Assembly (NCBI GenBank): GCA_024642805.1
Contig: JAHEAK010000094.1
Location: 1 to 11,843 of the forward strand
Source: Kofleriaceae bacterium
GTDB taxonomy: Bacteria; Myxococcota_A; Polyangia; Haliangiales; Haliangiaceae
Direction: 5' to 3'
DNA length: 11,843 nt
Below the pieces are notes generated by a model, which was not told the origin of the DNA, made no database searches, and saw only the letters and a program-made list of their open reading frames with translations. A program made the translations under genes and the position numbers. Shown one piece after another: positions 1-6,975 of this stretch; the stretch's first letter is position 1, and every line of letters begins with the position of its first letter.

Positions 1-339
1 AAGAAAAATTTCACATCGCTGCACCCAGATGCCGACGAAAAGGCCAGCGAGACCTTCTCGGAGCAGTGGACGAGCGAGCATCCCTTTCCCTTCGCCAGCG
101 TGGAGGAAGTGGCCAATCACATCGACCGGGTGGTCGCCCTCGTCGGTGTGGATCATGTTGGATTTGGTTCCGATTTCGATGGCGTCGGCGATTCCCTGCC
201 TCTGGGCCTCAAAGACGTCTCCGACTACCCGGCGCTTATCGAGGTGCTGCTGCGCCGAGGCTATACCGACGCGGAAGTGGCAAAGATCGCCTCGGGCAAT
301 CTGTTCCGCGTGTGGCTAGCACAGGCCAATTCTCGATAA
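1..339 (+). CDS. Membrane dipeptidase, peptidase M19 (C-terminal part)
   Basis: This is the last 112 codons of a zinc dipeptidase of the renal dipeptidase family (M19), which hydrolyses dipeptides, often with broad side-chain tolerance and sometimes with D-residues at the second position. The frame is open from base 1, so the start and the zinc-binding His/Asp/Glu residues of the N-terminal part lie outside the window. What remains is diagnostic. The segment GVDHVGFGSDFDG (fragment residues 49-61) carries the Asp that corresponds to the catalytic Asp288 of human DPEP1. It is followed by GLKDVSDYPALIEVLLRRGY and the closing SGNLFRVW, both close to the human GLEDVSKYPDLIAELLRRN and DNLLRVF segments. 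The TAA stop is 9 bp before the next gene, which suggests co-transcription with it. Whether the protein is exported cannot be judged without the N-terminus. The family call is firm; the natural substrate is unknown. Confidence 0.93.
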   Translation, partial: KKNFTSLHPDADEKASETFSEQWTSEHPFPFASVEEVANHIDRVVALVGVDHVGFGSDFDGVGDSLPLGLKDVSDYPALIEVLLRRGYTDAEVAKIASGNLFRVWLAQANSR

Positions 340-348
340 AGTCGGACC

Positions 349-1221
349 ATGGATTCTCAGCGCTCGCTCACCTCCGTGGAAGGAAATCGCCAGAGCCTCG
401 ACGGTGGCGCGATGTTTGGAAACGCGCCCAAGGCCCTGTGGTCGCGCTGGCTGGAGTGTGACGAGCTCAATCGTATTTCCTTTGCCTGTCGCGCGCTGCT
501 AGTCCGAGACAAGGGCCGCAACATCCTCTTTGAGACCGGCGTTGGCTGCTTCTTTTCCCCCAAGATGCGCGAGCGCTTTGCCGTCGTGGAAGACGAGCAC
601 GTACTGCTGCGCTCGCTCAGCGAGCTCGGTCTCGCGCCAGCCGACATCGACATCATTGTGCTGAGCCATTTGCACTTCGATCACGCCGGCGGCTTGTTGA
701 CCGCCTATCGCGAGGGCGAGGCACCAGCGCTGGTCTTTCCGAAGGCACAATTTCTGGTTGGCTCGGAGGCCTGGGAGCGCTCTGTGCACCCGCATGTTCG
801 CGATCGCGCTTCCTTCATTCCCGAGCTCGGCAAGCTCCTCGAAGACAGCGGCCGCCTTCAGCTCGTTGAAGGCGACACCCACCCGCTCTTGGGCGAGGGC
901 TTTCGCTTTCACATTAGCTCCGGCCACACCCCAGGCATGATGCTCAGCGAAATCGATATGCCAGACGGTCCAGTGCTCTTTGCCGCCGACCTGATCCCAG
1001 GCCGACCCTGGGTGCACGTGCCTATGAGCATGGGCTACGATCGCTTCCCCGAGCAGCTCATCGACGAAAAGCAAGAGCTGCTCAGCTCGCTCGTGTCCCG
1101 AGGTGGTCGCCTGTTCTTCACCCATGACAGCACATGCGCGCTTGCGGCGGTCGGGCAGGATGCCAGCGGTCGCTTCCAGGCCTCCCATCCCATGAGTGAG
1201 CTACGGGACTTGCGCGCGTAG
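349..1221 (+). CDS. MBL-fold metallo-hydrolase
   Basis: This is a 290-residue metallo-beta-lactamase-fold hydrolase with a complete set of dinuclear metal ligands: the HLHFDH motif (H107, H109, D111, H112), H193 in SSGHTPG, D214 in FAADLIPG and H259 in FFTHD. The ligand spacing resembles the branch that contains acyl-homoserine-lactone lactonases (AttM/AiiB-like) and similar esterases. The substrate cannot be read from sequence, and it is not a classical beta-lactamase. There is no signal peptide, so it is probably cytoplasmic. The ATG at 349 has only a weak ribosome site. I keep it over the internal ATG at 412 because the stretch SLDGGAMFG just before and across that codon looks like the first strand of the domain. 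The gene sits 9 bp after the dipeptidase stop and 6 bp before the kinase start, so the three are probably co-transcribed. The fold call is secure; the function is open. Confidence 0.92.
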   Translation: MDSQRSLTSVEGNRQSLDGGAMFGNAPKALWSRWLECDELNRISFACRALLVRDKGRNILFETGVGCFFSPKMRERFAVVEDEHVLLRSLSELGLAPADIDIIVLSHLHFDHAGGLLTAYREGEAPALVFPKAQFLVGSEAWERSVHPHVRDRASFIPELGKLLEDSGRLQLVEGDTHPLLGEGFRFHISSGHTPGMMLSEIDMPDGPVLFAADLIPGRPWVHVPMSMGYDRFPEQLIDEKQELLSSLVSRGGRLFFTHDSTCALAAVGQDASGRFQASHPMSELRDLRA

Positions 1222-1227
1222 GTCGGT

Positions 1228-3504
1228 ATGAGGGGCGAACGAGGGCAGCCGAGCTGGCTCAACTACGAGCACCTGGCCGACGCGATTCCAGGCGGCGTGC
1301 TTGCGTTCGACAACGAGGGCCGAACGATCTACGCCACCGATCGCGCTGCCAGTCTCTTCGGTACCGAGCCTAGTGAGCTCATTGGTCGCAGCCTCGAGCA
1401 GCTCACGACCAGCGAATGGGCCGATGTCGCGCGCATGCACATGCGCCAGGTCGCCAAGGGCGAGCGCGCCACCTTCGACTTCTTCTTCCTGAGCGCCGCT
1501 GGCACGGAGACCTGGGCACGTGTGTCGATGGCGCCAGCCTTTGAAGACGGAGCCGTCGTCGGTGTGGTCGCCGTTCTTTTTGACATCAGCGGTGAACGAC
1601 TTGTCGAGGTCAAGCTCCGTGAAGCGGAGCTGCGACTTCGCGAGGCCGCCGCCCACATGCCGGGCGTCATCTACGAGGTTCGGGTGGTCTCTGACGGCCG
1701 CTTGCTCATCGAATACGTCAGTGAAGCGGTGAAGGACTATCTCGGCATTGATGCCGACACATTGATCCTCAGCCATCAGGACGCGGTGCCCTACCTGCAT
1801 CCCGATGACCTCGAGTTGGTTCGCAGCAAGGTGGCCGAGGCCACCCAGACTCTGCAGCCCATGGCCCTCGAGTTTCGCCTCGTCGGTCCCAAGCAGATCC
1901 ATCACCTCTACGCAGCCTCTTCGGTGGCACTCTCCGAGGATGGAAGTGTTCTGATCTCGGGAGTCGCGATCGACATTGGCGATCTAAAGCGCACGGAAAC
2001 CATGTTGCGAGCCAGCCAGGCGCAGCTCAACGCGGTCTTCGACAACTTCCCCTTCGAGTGTTGGACTCTCGATTTGCAAGGCTGCTACGTCCTGCAAAAT
2101 CCGGCCAGCCGAGCCCGTTGGGGCATGCAAGCGGGCAAGACGATTTCTGCCTTGAGCCTGCCCAGAGAGGTGCTCGAAGACTGGCAAGCCGATATCGACA
2201 AGGCCATCGCCGGCGAGATTGCCAGACGAGACCTGGTCATCCACATGGAGGGCAGGCGCAATCACTTCGCCCGCTCCCTCGTGCCTATTCGCGATGGCGA
2301 GGTCTTACTTGGCGTCCTTGGCGTCACCGTCGACACCACCGAACAGCGGCGCCTGGAAGAGCAGTTGGCGCACTCGCAGCGTCTCGATGCCATCGGCCGC
2401 CTGGCTGGTGGTATCGCCCACGACTTCAACAACGTGCTCACCGCCATCATGAGTTGTGTGCGTCTGCTCGAGCGCCGACTCGACGGTCCACCAAGGCGCG
2501 AGTTGCAGATCATTCGTGACGGCGCCCAGCGGGCCGCCGAGCTGACACGCCAACTCCTGGCTTTCGCGAGGCAAGAGATGGTCGAGCCACGCCACGCCAT
2601 GGTCGATGAGATCGTTCTCAAGAGCGATCGCCTGTTGCGCCGACTGATTGGCGAGGACATCGAGTTGGTCACGCTAGCCAACACCGAAGGCTGGGAAGTG
2701 GTCGTCGATCCGGTGCGGCTCGAGCAGGCCATTATCAATCTGGTGGTCAACTCGCGGGATGCCATGCCTCGGGGTGGTCGCATTACGGTGCGCAGCCGCT
2801 GCGTCGACCAGAAGCAGTCGATAGCTAGTGTCGATGGTGCCATCCCCGTCGGCGAGTACGCGGTCATCACCGTCGAGGATTCGGGACACGGCATGACCAG
2901 CGAGGCCATGTCGCGCGCCTTCGAGCCCTTCTTTACCACTCGGCATGAGTCGGGAGGCACAGGCCTTGGTCTGAGCTCCGTCTATGGCTTCGTTCATCAG
3001 GCGCAGGGCTACGTGACCCTCGATAGTGGCGTCGACGAGGGCACGACGATCGGCCTGTACCTGCCACGGGCATTTCGCGATGAGACAGAGACCGAGCAGG
3101 AGGCGACGGAGTTTCCGGCCAGCCCCGGCGGAACCGAGACCATCTTGCTGGTCGAAGACGAACCCCTGGTCATGTCAGTGGCCTGCCAGAGCTTGCGCAT
3201 GAGCGGCTACACCGTGTTGCAGGCGCGCAGTCCAAAGATAGCGATGGAGGTATCGCGAGCGCACGAGGGACACATCGATCTCTTGCTCACTGACGTCATC
3301 ATGCCCGAAGGCGGCGGCACCGAGCTGGCCGAGACCATACGCGCAGAGCGCCCAAGCATCGCCGTGCTCTTCATGTCGGGCTATGCCAGCGAGCGATTGA
3401 GCATCGAGGAGGGCAAGGTCTTCTTCCTGCCCAAGCCATTCACCCCCGAGCGCCTGGATTTTCAAGTTCGAGAAGTCCTCGACTCGACGCTACCCAAAGA
3501 CTAG
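1228..3504 (+). CDS. Hybrid sensor histidine kinase, PAS-PAS-PAS-HisKA-HATPase-REC
   Basis: This is a 758-residue cytoplasmic hybrid kinase without transmembrane helices. Three PAS-type sensor domains can be read at about residues 13-115, 130-256 (with the PAS_3-type YLHPDDLE) and 262-374. The HisKA dimerisation helix follows, with phospho-accepting H398 in GGIAHDFNN. The ATPase domain has the N box around N504 and N508 (INLVVNSRDAM), the G1 box DSGHGM (551-556), FEPFFTT (565-571) and the G2 box GGTGLGLS (576-583). The C-terminal receiver (about 637-755) has acidic residues D644 and E645, phospho-acceptor D689 in LLTDVIMP, S717 and K736, so all key residues are present. The ATG is preceded by AGG overlapping the upstream stop, a workable ribosome site. 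There is no output domain, so phosphate probably passes to a separate protein or the receiver modulates the kinase. The signal is unknown. Linkage to two hydrolases suggests, without proof, a soluble metabolite. Confidence 0.95.
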   Translation: MRGERGQPSWLNYEHLADAIPGGVLAFDNEGRTIYATDRAASLFGTEPSELIGRSLEQLTTSEWADVARMHMRQVAKGERATFDFFFLSAAGTETWARVSMAPAFEDGAVVGVVAVLFDISGERLVEVKLREAELRLREAAAHMPGVIYEVRVVSDGRLLIEYVSEAVKDYLGIDADTLILSHQDAVPYLHPDDLELVRSKVAEATQTLQPMALEFRLVGPKQIHHLYAASSVALSEDGSVLISGVAIDIGDLKRTETMLRASQAQLNAVFDNFPFECWTLDLQGCYVLQNPASRARWGMQAGKTISALSLPREVLEDWQADIDKAIAGEIARRDLVIHMEGRRNHFARSLVPIRDGEVLLGVLGVTVDTTEQRRLEEQLAHSQRLDAIGRLAGGIAHDFNNVLTAIMSCVRLLERRLDGPPRRELQIIRDGAQRAAELTRQLLAFARQEMVEPRHAMVDEIVLKSDRLLRRLIGEDIELVTLANTEGWEVVVDPVRLEQAIINLVVNSRDAMPRGGRITVRSRCVDQKQSIASVDGAIPVGEYAVITVEDSGHGMTSEAMSRAFEPFFTTRHESGGTGLGLSSVYGFVHQAQGYVTLDSGVDEGTTIGLYLPRAFRDETETEQEATEFPASPGGTETILLVEDEPLVMSVACQSLRMSGYTVLQARSPKIAMEVSRAHEGHIDLLLTDVIMPEGGGTELAETIRAERPSIAVLFMSGYASERLSIEEGKVFFLPKPFTPERLDFQVREVLDSTLPKD

Positions 3505-3519
3505 CGCTCTGGGCGCTAG
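3501..3519. terminator. Inverted repeat between convergent genes, possible bidirectional terminator
   Basis: CTAGCGC (3501-3507) and GCGCTAG (3513-3519) form a perfect 7-bp inverted repeat with a 5-nt loop. It lies exactly at the meeting point of the kinase gene and the minus-strand lipoprotein gene and contains both TAG stop codons. There is no T-run on either side, so it is not a textbook intrinsic terminator. A role in separating the two transcripts is inferred from position only. Confidence 0.35.
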
Positions 3520-4094
3520 GGGCAGGACCAACCAAGCTGACAGGCTTGGTCGTGAAATACCTTGGCCGTCTTGGCATCGGCAGCGCCACCCAGGCCTTGC
3601 TCATAGAGCAGCGAGAGTTGCGCACAACTGCGCGCATACTGCTGCGAGCAGTGGACGCGGTGATAGTTGCGAGCGTTTGCGAATAGTTCTGATGTTCCGC
3701 TCTGCCCGCGCTCCACGGCCAGTCGTGCCTTGGACTCGCAACCAATGCCCGAGCCACCGCGACAGGCGCGATCAAAGAGCTCGCTGGCCTTCTGAGGGTC
3801 TTGCTCGAGGACCAGCTGCCCCCAGTTGGCGCAGCTGTTGGAGTGATTGAGCTTGCAGGCGCGCTCGCAGGCGGCCAGCTCGCGTGGACCCTCCCGAGGC
3901 TCGCACAGCGCCGCGTTGGCGACCATGGCCTTTGCGTTGTTGTGGCCGCGCTCATCAGCTGCCGAGAGCTGCGATGGCTTGCTCGGGCTGTGCTTGCCGC
4001 CCTCTGCTTGCTCGTTGTTCTTGCATGCCAGGAGCGCGCTGATGGAGCTTGCGATCGCCAGCACTCTCAGCGCTCGCGTGGCGCGCTCTGGCAT
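3516..4094 (-). CDS. Cys-rich Sel1/Hcp-type repeat lipoprotein
   Basis: This encodes about 192 residues. The N-terminus is a lipoprotein signal: Arg residues, a hydrophobic stretch and the lipobox LLAC, with the lipidated Cys at residue 24. A charged, flexible linker follows to about residue 60. The rest is made of degenerate helical repeats in which cysteines pair with fixed spacing: CKLNHSNSC, CRGGSGIGC and CSQQYARSC are all C-x7-C, with a shorter C-x5-C at the end. This is the pattern of disulfide-stapled Sel1-like repeats in Helicobacter Hcp proteins. Such proteins are usually periplasmic or surface scaffolds for protein contacts. A GTG at 4097 and an ATG at 4094 are adjacent, and the upstream gene's TGA overlaps the ATG as TGATG, so translation is probably coupled. 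I place the start at the ATG; the GTG adds one residue. Its specific partner is unknown. Confidence 0.82.
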   Translation of the reverse strand: MPERATRALRVLAIASSISALLACKNNEQAEGGKHSPSKPSQLSAADERGHNNAKAMVANAALCEPREGPRELAACERACKLNHSNSCANWGQLVLEQDPQKASELFDRACRGGSGIGCESKARLAVERGQSGTSELFANARNYHRVHCSQQYARSCAQLSLLYEQGLGGAADAKTAKVFHDQACQLGWSCP

Positions 4095-4441
4095 CACAAA
4101 TTGCTCGGAGCCTTGGTCGCCCCTGGCGCCTTGCCGTCGGTGGCGACCGGGCCAGTGGGTTGCGGAGCGCTTGGCTCGCCCTGCGCGACGGGTGTACCGC
4201 TCTCGGGTTGTTCTGTAGCCGGCGTGTCTTCGGAGAGGCCGGCCTCGACGCCTCGCTTGACTCGATCAACCAGAGGTTCGCTCGACTCCTTGACGCCTTC
4301 GACCAACTCCTGCGCGGCATCGCTAGCCCAGATGTTGCGGATGTGCCCAAAGAGGGTCCGCTGACCGAGCGGCACCGTAAAGCCAACCACCAGGAAGACC
4401 CCTAGCATGGCCATGGATATGAGGCTGCGTATCATGCCCAT
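4094..4441 (-). CDS. Small single-span membrane protein of unknown function
   Basis: This encodes about 115 residues. I do not recognise a family. One hydrophobic helix is visible near the N-terminus (SLISMAMLGVFLVVGFTVPL, about residues 6-25). After it come a short amphipathic stretch with alternating charges (AQELVEGVKESSEPLVDRVK), which could form a helix or short coiled coil, and a Pro/Ala/Thr/Gly-rich tail of about 45 residues that looks disordered. The topology is probably one membrane anchor with an external or cytoplasmic tail. The frame stays open upstream to 4585, but the extra residues there are Arg/Ala/Gly-rich shadow-like sequence overlapping the neighbouring gene. I therefore start at the ATG at 4441; an alternative is the ATG at 4435. 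Neither has a good ribosome site. It lies 44 bp after the four-cysteine gene and overlaps the lipoprotein gene, so it is probably part of one operon. Confidence 0.66.
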   Translation of the reverse strand: MGMIRSLISMAMLGVFLVVGFTVPLGQRTLFGHIRNIWASDAAQELVEGVKESSEPLVDRVKRGVEAGLSEDTPATEQPESGTPVAQGEPSAPQPTGPVATDGKAPGATKAPSNL

Positions 4442-4485
4442 GGCGAACGATAGCTCGCGCACCCCAGGCGCGCCACTTTGCGGCG

Positions 4486-4698
4486 CTAGCGGAGCTCGAA
4501 CTCCTTGCACAGCGAAATCTCGCCAGCTGGCTCGCTGCCATCCTCGCCTGTTAGCGGCCAGCGCGCCTGCTCCTCCATGGGCCATTCGTGCGCGCAGCTG
4601 TGCCGGGCCGCGTTATAGAAGAAGCAGTCTTGGCAGGCGGAGCGCAGCTGGAATCGCAGGATTTCGCTGCGATCTTGGTCACGGAGAGGGAAGCGCAT
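4486..4698 (-). CDS. Small four-cysteine protein, possible metal-binding protein
   Basis: This encodes a soluble 70-residue protein with four cysteines arranged as C22-x2-C25-x9-C35-x28-C64, in ACQDCFFYNA, RHSCAHEWPM and ISLCKEFELR. The pattern and the conserved-looking HEWP and WPL pieces suggest a small zinc- or iron-sulfur-binding domain. I recall similar small hypothetical proteins in myxobacteria but cannot name a family. The start is the ATG at 4698, giving MRFPLRDQD. The frame stays open to an ATG at 4737, but that start would run into the divergent psuG start and adds a poor-looking extension. No clear Shine-Dalgarno precedes 4698. The gene heads the minus-strand cluster and would be transcribed with the membrane protein and lipoprotein genes downstream. 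Its function is unknown. Confidence 0.68.
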   Translation of the reverse strand: MRFPLRDQDRSEILRFQLRSACQDCFFYNAARHSCAHEWPMEEQARWPLTGEDGSEPAGEISLCKEFELR

Positions 4699-4726
4699 CA
4701 GGCATCGACTATGGCAGGCTTGCCAG
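4699..4726. promoter_or_regulatory. 28-bp divergent intergenic region
   Basis: Only 28 bp separate the start codons of the minus-strand four-cysteine gene and the plus-strand psuG gene. This is too short for two independent promoters upstream of both starts. At least one promoter must therefore lie inside the opposite coding region, or one transcript is leaderless. A GGCAGG at 4713-4718 is a plausible ribosome site for the psuG GTG. I see no convincing -35/-10 pair. Confidence 0.4.
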
Positions 4727-5635
4727 GTGATTGTCATTGCCGAAGAGGTTCAGGACGCGCTGGCTGAGGGCCGCGCGGTGGTAGCCCTCGAGTCCACGAT
4801 CATTGCCCACGGGCTGCCCTTTCCTGACAACTTGCGACTGGCAAATGAGCTCGAAGCCCAGGTGCGCGCCAGCGGCGCTGTTCCCGCCACCATTGCCATC
4901 TTGCAAGGACAGGCTCGTGTCGGCCTCGACCAGCGAGCCCTCGAACGGTTGGTGGATCCCCAGATACGCATCGCCAAGGCGGGGGCCTCGGATGTGCCCG
5001 TGGTGCTGGCCAAAGGACTGGATGCGGCCACCACCGTCAGCGCGACCTCCGAATTGGCAGCGATGGCCGGCGTGCGGGTCTTTGCTACCGGCGGCATCGG
5101 CGGTGTGCATCGCGGTGAGAGTTGGGACGTCAGCGCGGACCTGCTCTCCCTTGCCAAGGTGCCGCTCGCGGTGGTGTGCGCCGGTCCAAAGGCCATCCTC
5201 GACTTGCCGCGCACCGCCGAGGCGCTGGAGAGTCTGTCGGTGCTCGTGCTCGGCTACGGCACCAGTGAGCTGCCTGCCTTCTACTCTCGCGAGTCGGGCA
5301 TCATGCTCGAGCATCGCGTCGACGACGCCGAGCAGGCCGCGGCCTGCCTGCGTGCGCGCTGGGGTCTGATGAAGCAGGGCGGGGTGCTGGTGGTCAATCC
5401 CGTGCCAGAGGCGCTCGCCCTGCCGCGCAGCAAGGTCGACCACTGGATCGAGCAAGCGCTGCAGGCCGCCGACGAGCAGCAAATCAGCGGAAAAGCTCTC
5501 ACGCCCTTCCTCTTGCAGTTCATGGCGCAGGTTAGCGGAGGCAGCGCCGTGGCCACCAACTGCGCTCTGGCCATGCACAACGCGAAAGTGGCGGCCGAAA
5601 TCGCCAAGGCCTACGCGAGTGCCCTGGATGATTGA
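4727..5635 (+). CDS. psuG: Pseudouridine-5'-phosphate glycosidase
   Basis: PsuG reversibly cleaves pseudouridine 5'-phosphate to uracil and ribose 5-phosphate, the C-C bond-breaking step of pseudouridine breakdown, in the cytoplasm. The 302 residues cover the whole family length (E. coli PsuG is about 312). The E. coli active-site residues can be placed by alignment: E31 corresponds to E22 in ALESTII, the manganese ligand D149 to D138 in DVSADL, and the Schiff-base lysine K166 to K155 in VVCAGPKAILD. The signatures ATGGIGGVHRG, NPVPE and GKALTPFLL are also present. The start is GTG at 4727, where IAEEVQDAL matches the E. coli ISPEVQDAL. The ATG at 4711 is out of frame. The kinase gene psuK, which supplies the substrate from pseudouridine and is often adjacent, is not in the window, and both neighbours are unrelated. 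The enzyme may therefore act on pseudouridine phosphate from RNA turnover, or psuK may lie elsewhere. Confidence 0.96.
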   Translation: MIVIAEEVQDALAEGRAVVALESTIIAHGLPFPDNLRLANELEAQVRASGAVPATIAILQGQARVGLDQRALERLVDPQIRIAKAGASDVPVVLAKGLDAATTVSATSELAAMAGVRVFATGGIGGVHRGESWDVSADLLSLAKVPLAVVCAGPKAILDLPRTAEALESLSVLVLGYGTSELPAFYSRESGIMLEHRVDDAEQAAACLRARWGLMKQGGVLVVNPVPEALALPRSKVDHWIEQALQAADEQQISGKALTPFLLQFMAQVSGGSAVATNCALAMHNAKVAAEIAKAYASALDD

Positions 5636-5690
5636 ATTTTGCAGCTGCACACACGTCTTGACTTCGCCGTGCGAAGGCAGCCAAATGCGG

Positions 5691-5694
5691 GGAG
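5691..5694 (+). promoter_or_regulatory. Ribosome binding site deciding the start at 5704
   Basis: GGAG here directly touches the ATG at 5695, which is too close for initiation, but lies 9 nt before the in-frame ATG at 5704. The later start also gives a tidier signal peptide beginning MRRIR. I therefore prefer 5704. Confidence 0.6.
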
Positions 5695-5703
5695 ATGACG
5701 GGC

Positions 5704-6924
5704 ATGCGTAGAATCAGAATTTGTAGTGCGGTGGCCGTTCTGTGCCTGTGGGGCCTTGCCAGGGCCGCTATGGCGGAAACCATCGAGGCTGAACATGCCG
5801 AGCTGGTCGCAACGCTCAGCCCCGATGAGGGCTTCATCGACGATCCCTTTGCCTTCGACCACGCCGGCTCGCGCCTTCTGTACGTCAACAGTGACACCGG
5901 CACCTCCGCCACCGTGGTGGTCGTCGACGCCCTGCAGCGCACCGAGCTTATGCGCGTGAGTCTGAAGGCCTTCACCTTGCGTCCCAGCAAGGTCGAGTTT
6001 GCCCTCGACGGCGAGCACTTTGTGGTGTGGACCGAGGACAGCAAGACCGGTCGCAAGCGCGTGGCCCTCATCGACAAGAAGGGCAAAGTGATTCGCAAAT
6101 TCGGTCCCGCCCTGGACATCGTTCGCAGCAACTATGAAGGCAACGACGCTCTGGTGGTCCACGACGTCGGTGCCATCAAATCGCGCAAGAAGGCCAGTGC
6201 AGGCGAAGAGCCCGTGGTCGTGCGCCACAGCGTGGCCGTGTACTCGCTCGCCAACGGCAAGCTCATCGGCAAGAAGAGCAACCTGGATCTGGATGCTACC
6301 GATCGCAGCCCCGAGCTCGACTTCACGCTCAAGTATTGGATCGAGGACTTCACGATCGCTGTCGGTATCAAGGGCGGTGCCTGGGATGCCAAAGAAGATC
6401 AGCGAAGCCCCGATTTCGAAGGTTGGTACGTCATGCCGACACAGACCTTCGCCAAGCGCCTGCCCATCAAGGACCTGGTCGCGCACCGCGAGCACATGGC
6501 GCGAATGGTCAAATTTGCCAAGCGCAGCCGCGATATCGTCGTGCGTCACAACTTGAGCGGTGTCGACTTCATCGAAGACGGCGCCTTCACGTCGATCTCG
6601 CTGGCTGAGCCCTTTCATCACTACGATGCGCAATCGCTGGTCACCCAGGCATCGAGTGAAGGAAATCTCTTCTTCACGCTCACCATCGATCCCGTGCATC
6701 CCGATGCAGCGGCCGCTCGGCGCGCCGTCACGCCTTGGATGGATCTCTACGAATACAATCCCGCCACCAAGAAGGCGGTGCGCAGGGCTCGGCTCTTGCC
6801 ACCCAAGGGCCGCAAGCACACCTGGCGTGCCACCACCAACAACTGGGCGATCATGCCGAGGCACATCGGATTCGATCGCGGTGGCACCAAGCTCTTGCTC
6901 TATCAGCTCGATGCCAAGCGCTAG
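5704..6924 (+). CDS. Exported protein with beta-propeller-like repeats, function unknown
   Basis: This encodes 406 residues with a Sec signal peptide: a basic MRRIR start, a hydrophobic core (SAVAVLCLWGL) and a likely cleavage site after AAMA, near residue 24. The mature part is rich in short beta-strand segments that recall WD40/TolB-like propeller blades. Each pairs a 'read-out' strand with a stretch of charged turns, for example SRLLYVNSDTG, EHFVVWTED, KRVALIDKKGKVI, HSVAVYSLANGKL and TKLLLYQLD at the very end. There is no lipobox and no catalytic motif that I recognise, so it is probably a periplasmic or secreted binding or scaffold protein. I cannot assign a family. A minus-strand frame spanning the whole gene is a composition shadow. 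It lies 68 bp after psuG, and a short transmembrane-protein gene follows about 50 bp downstream. Confidence 0.8.
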   Translation: MRRIRICSAVAVLCLWGLARAAMAETIEAEHAELVATLSPDEGFIDDPFAFDHAGSRLLYVNSDTGTSATVVVVDALQRTELMRVSLKAFTLRPSKVEFALDGEHFVVWTEDSKTGRKRVALIDKKGKVIRKFGPALDIVRSNYEGNDALVVHDVGAIKSRKKASAGEEPVVVRHSVAVYSLANGKLIGKKSNLDLDATDRSPELDFTLKYWIEDFTIAVGIKGGAWDAKEDQRSPDFEGWYVMPTQTFAKRLPIKDLVAHREHMARMVKFAKRSRDIVVRHNLSGVDFIEDGAFTSISLAEPFHHYDAQSLVTQASSEGNLFFTLTIDPVHPDAAAARRAVTPWMDLYEYNPATKKAVRRARLLPPKGRKHTWRATTNNWAIMPRHIGFDRGGTKLLLYQLDAKR

Positions 6925-6975
6925 TCGCCGCTCATCTCTCGAAGAGGCCGCACGCCATCGTGCGTGAGCGCAGCC

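Noticed and set aside
349..1221. Calling the MBL-fold enzyme a beta-lactamase or a named quorum-quenching lactonase
   Set aside because: The ligand motif is shared by many hydrolases. There is no signal peptide and no substrate-specific residue that I can identify.
2262..2960. 232-codon minus-strand frame inside the kinase gene
   Set aside because: Ser/Arg-rich product lying opposite the conserved HisKA and ATPase motifs; a shadow.
4442..4585. N-terminal extension of the small membrane protein to an ATG at 4585
   Set aside because: The added 48 residues overlap the four-cysteine gene and are Arg/Ala/Gly-rich without structure. A start next to the membrane helix is more natural.
4711..4767. 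ATG at 4711 as the psuG start, or as a leader peptide
   Set aside because: It is out of frame with psuG and stops after 18 codons. It has no attenuator-like features, so I do not call it a gene.
4709..5650. 313-codon open frame on the minus strand opposite psuG
   Set aside because: psuG on the plus strand has all catalytic residues, so this frame is a codon-bias shadow.
5658..5687. Promoter-like TTGACT with CCAAAT 17 bp downstream, before the exported protein gene
   Set aside because: The -10 match is poor, and transcription from it would begin at or after the ribosome site at 5691, leaving no usable leader.
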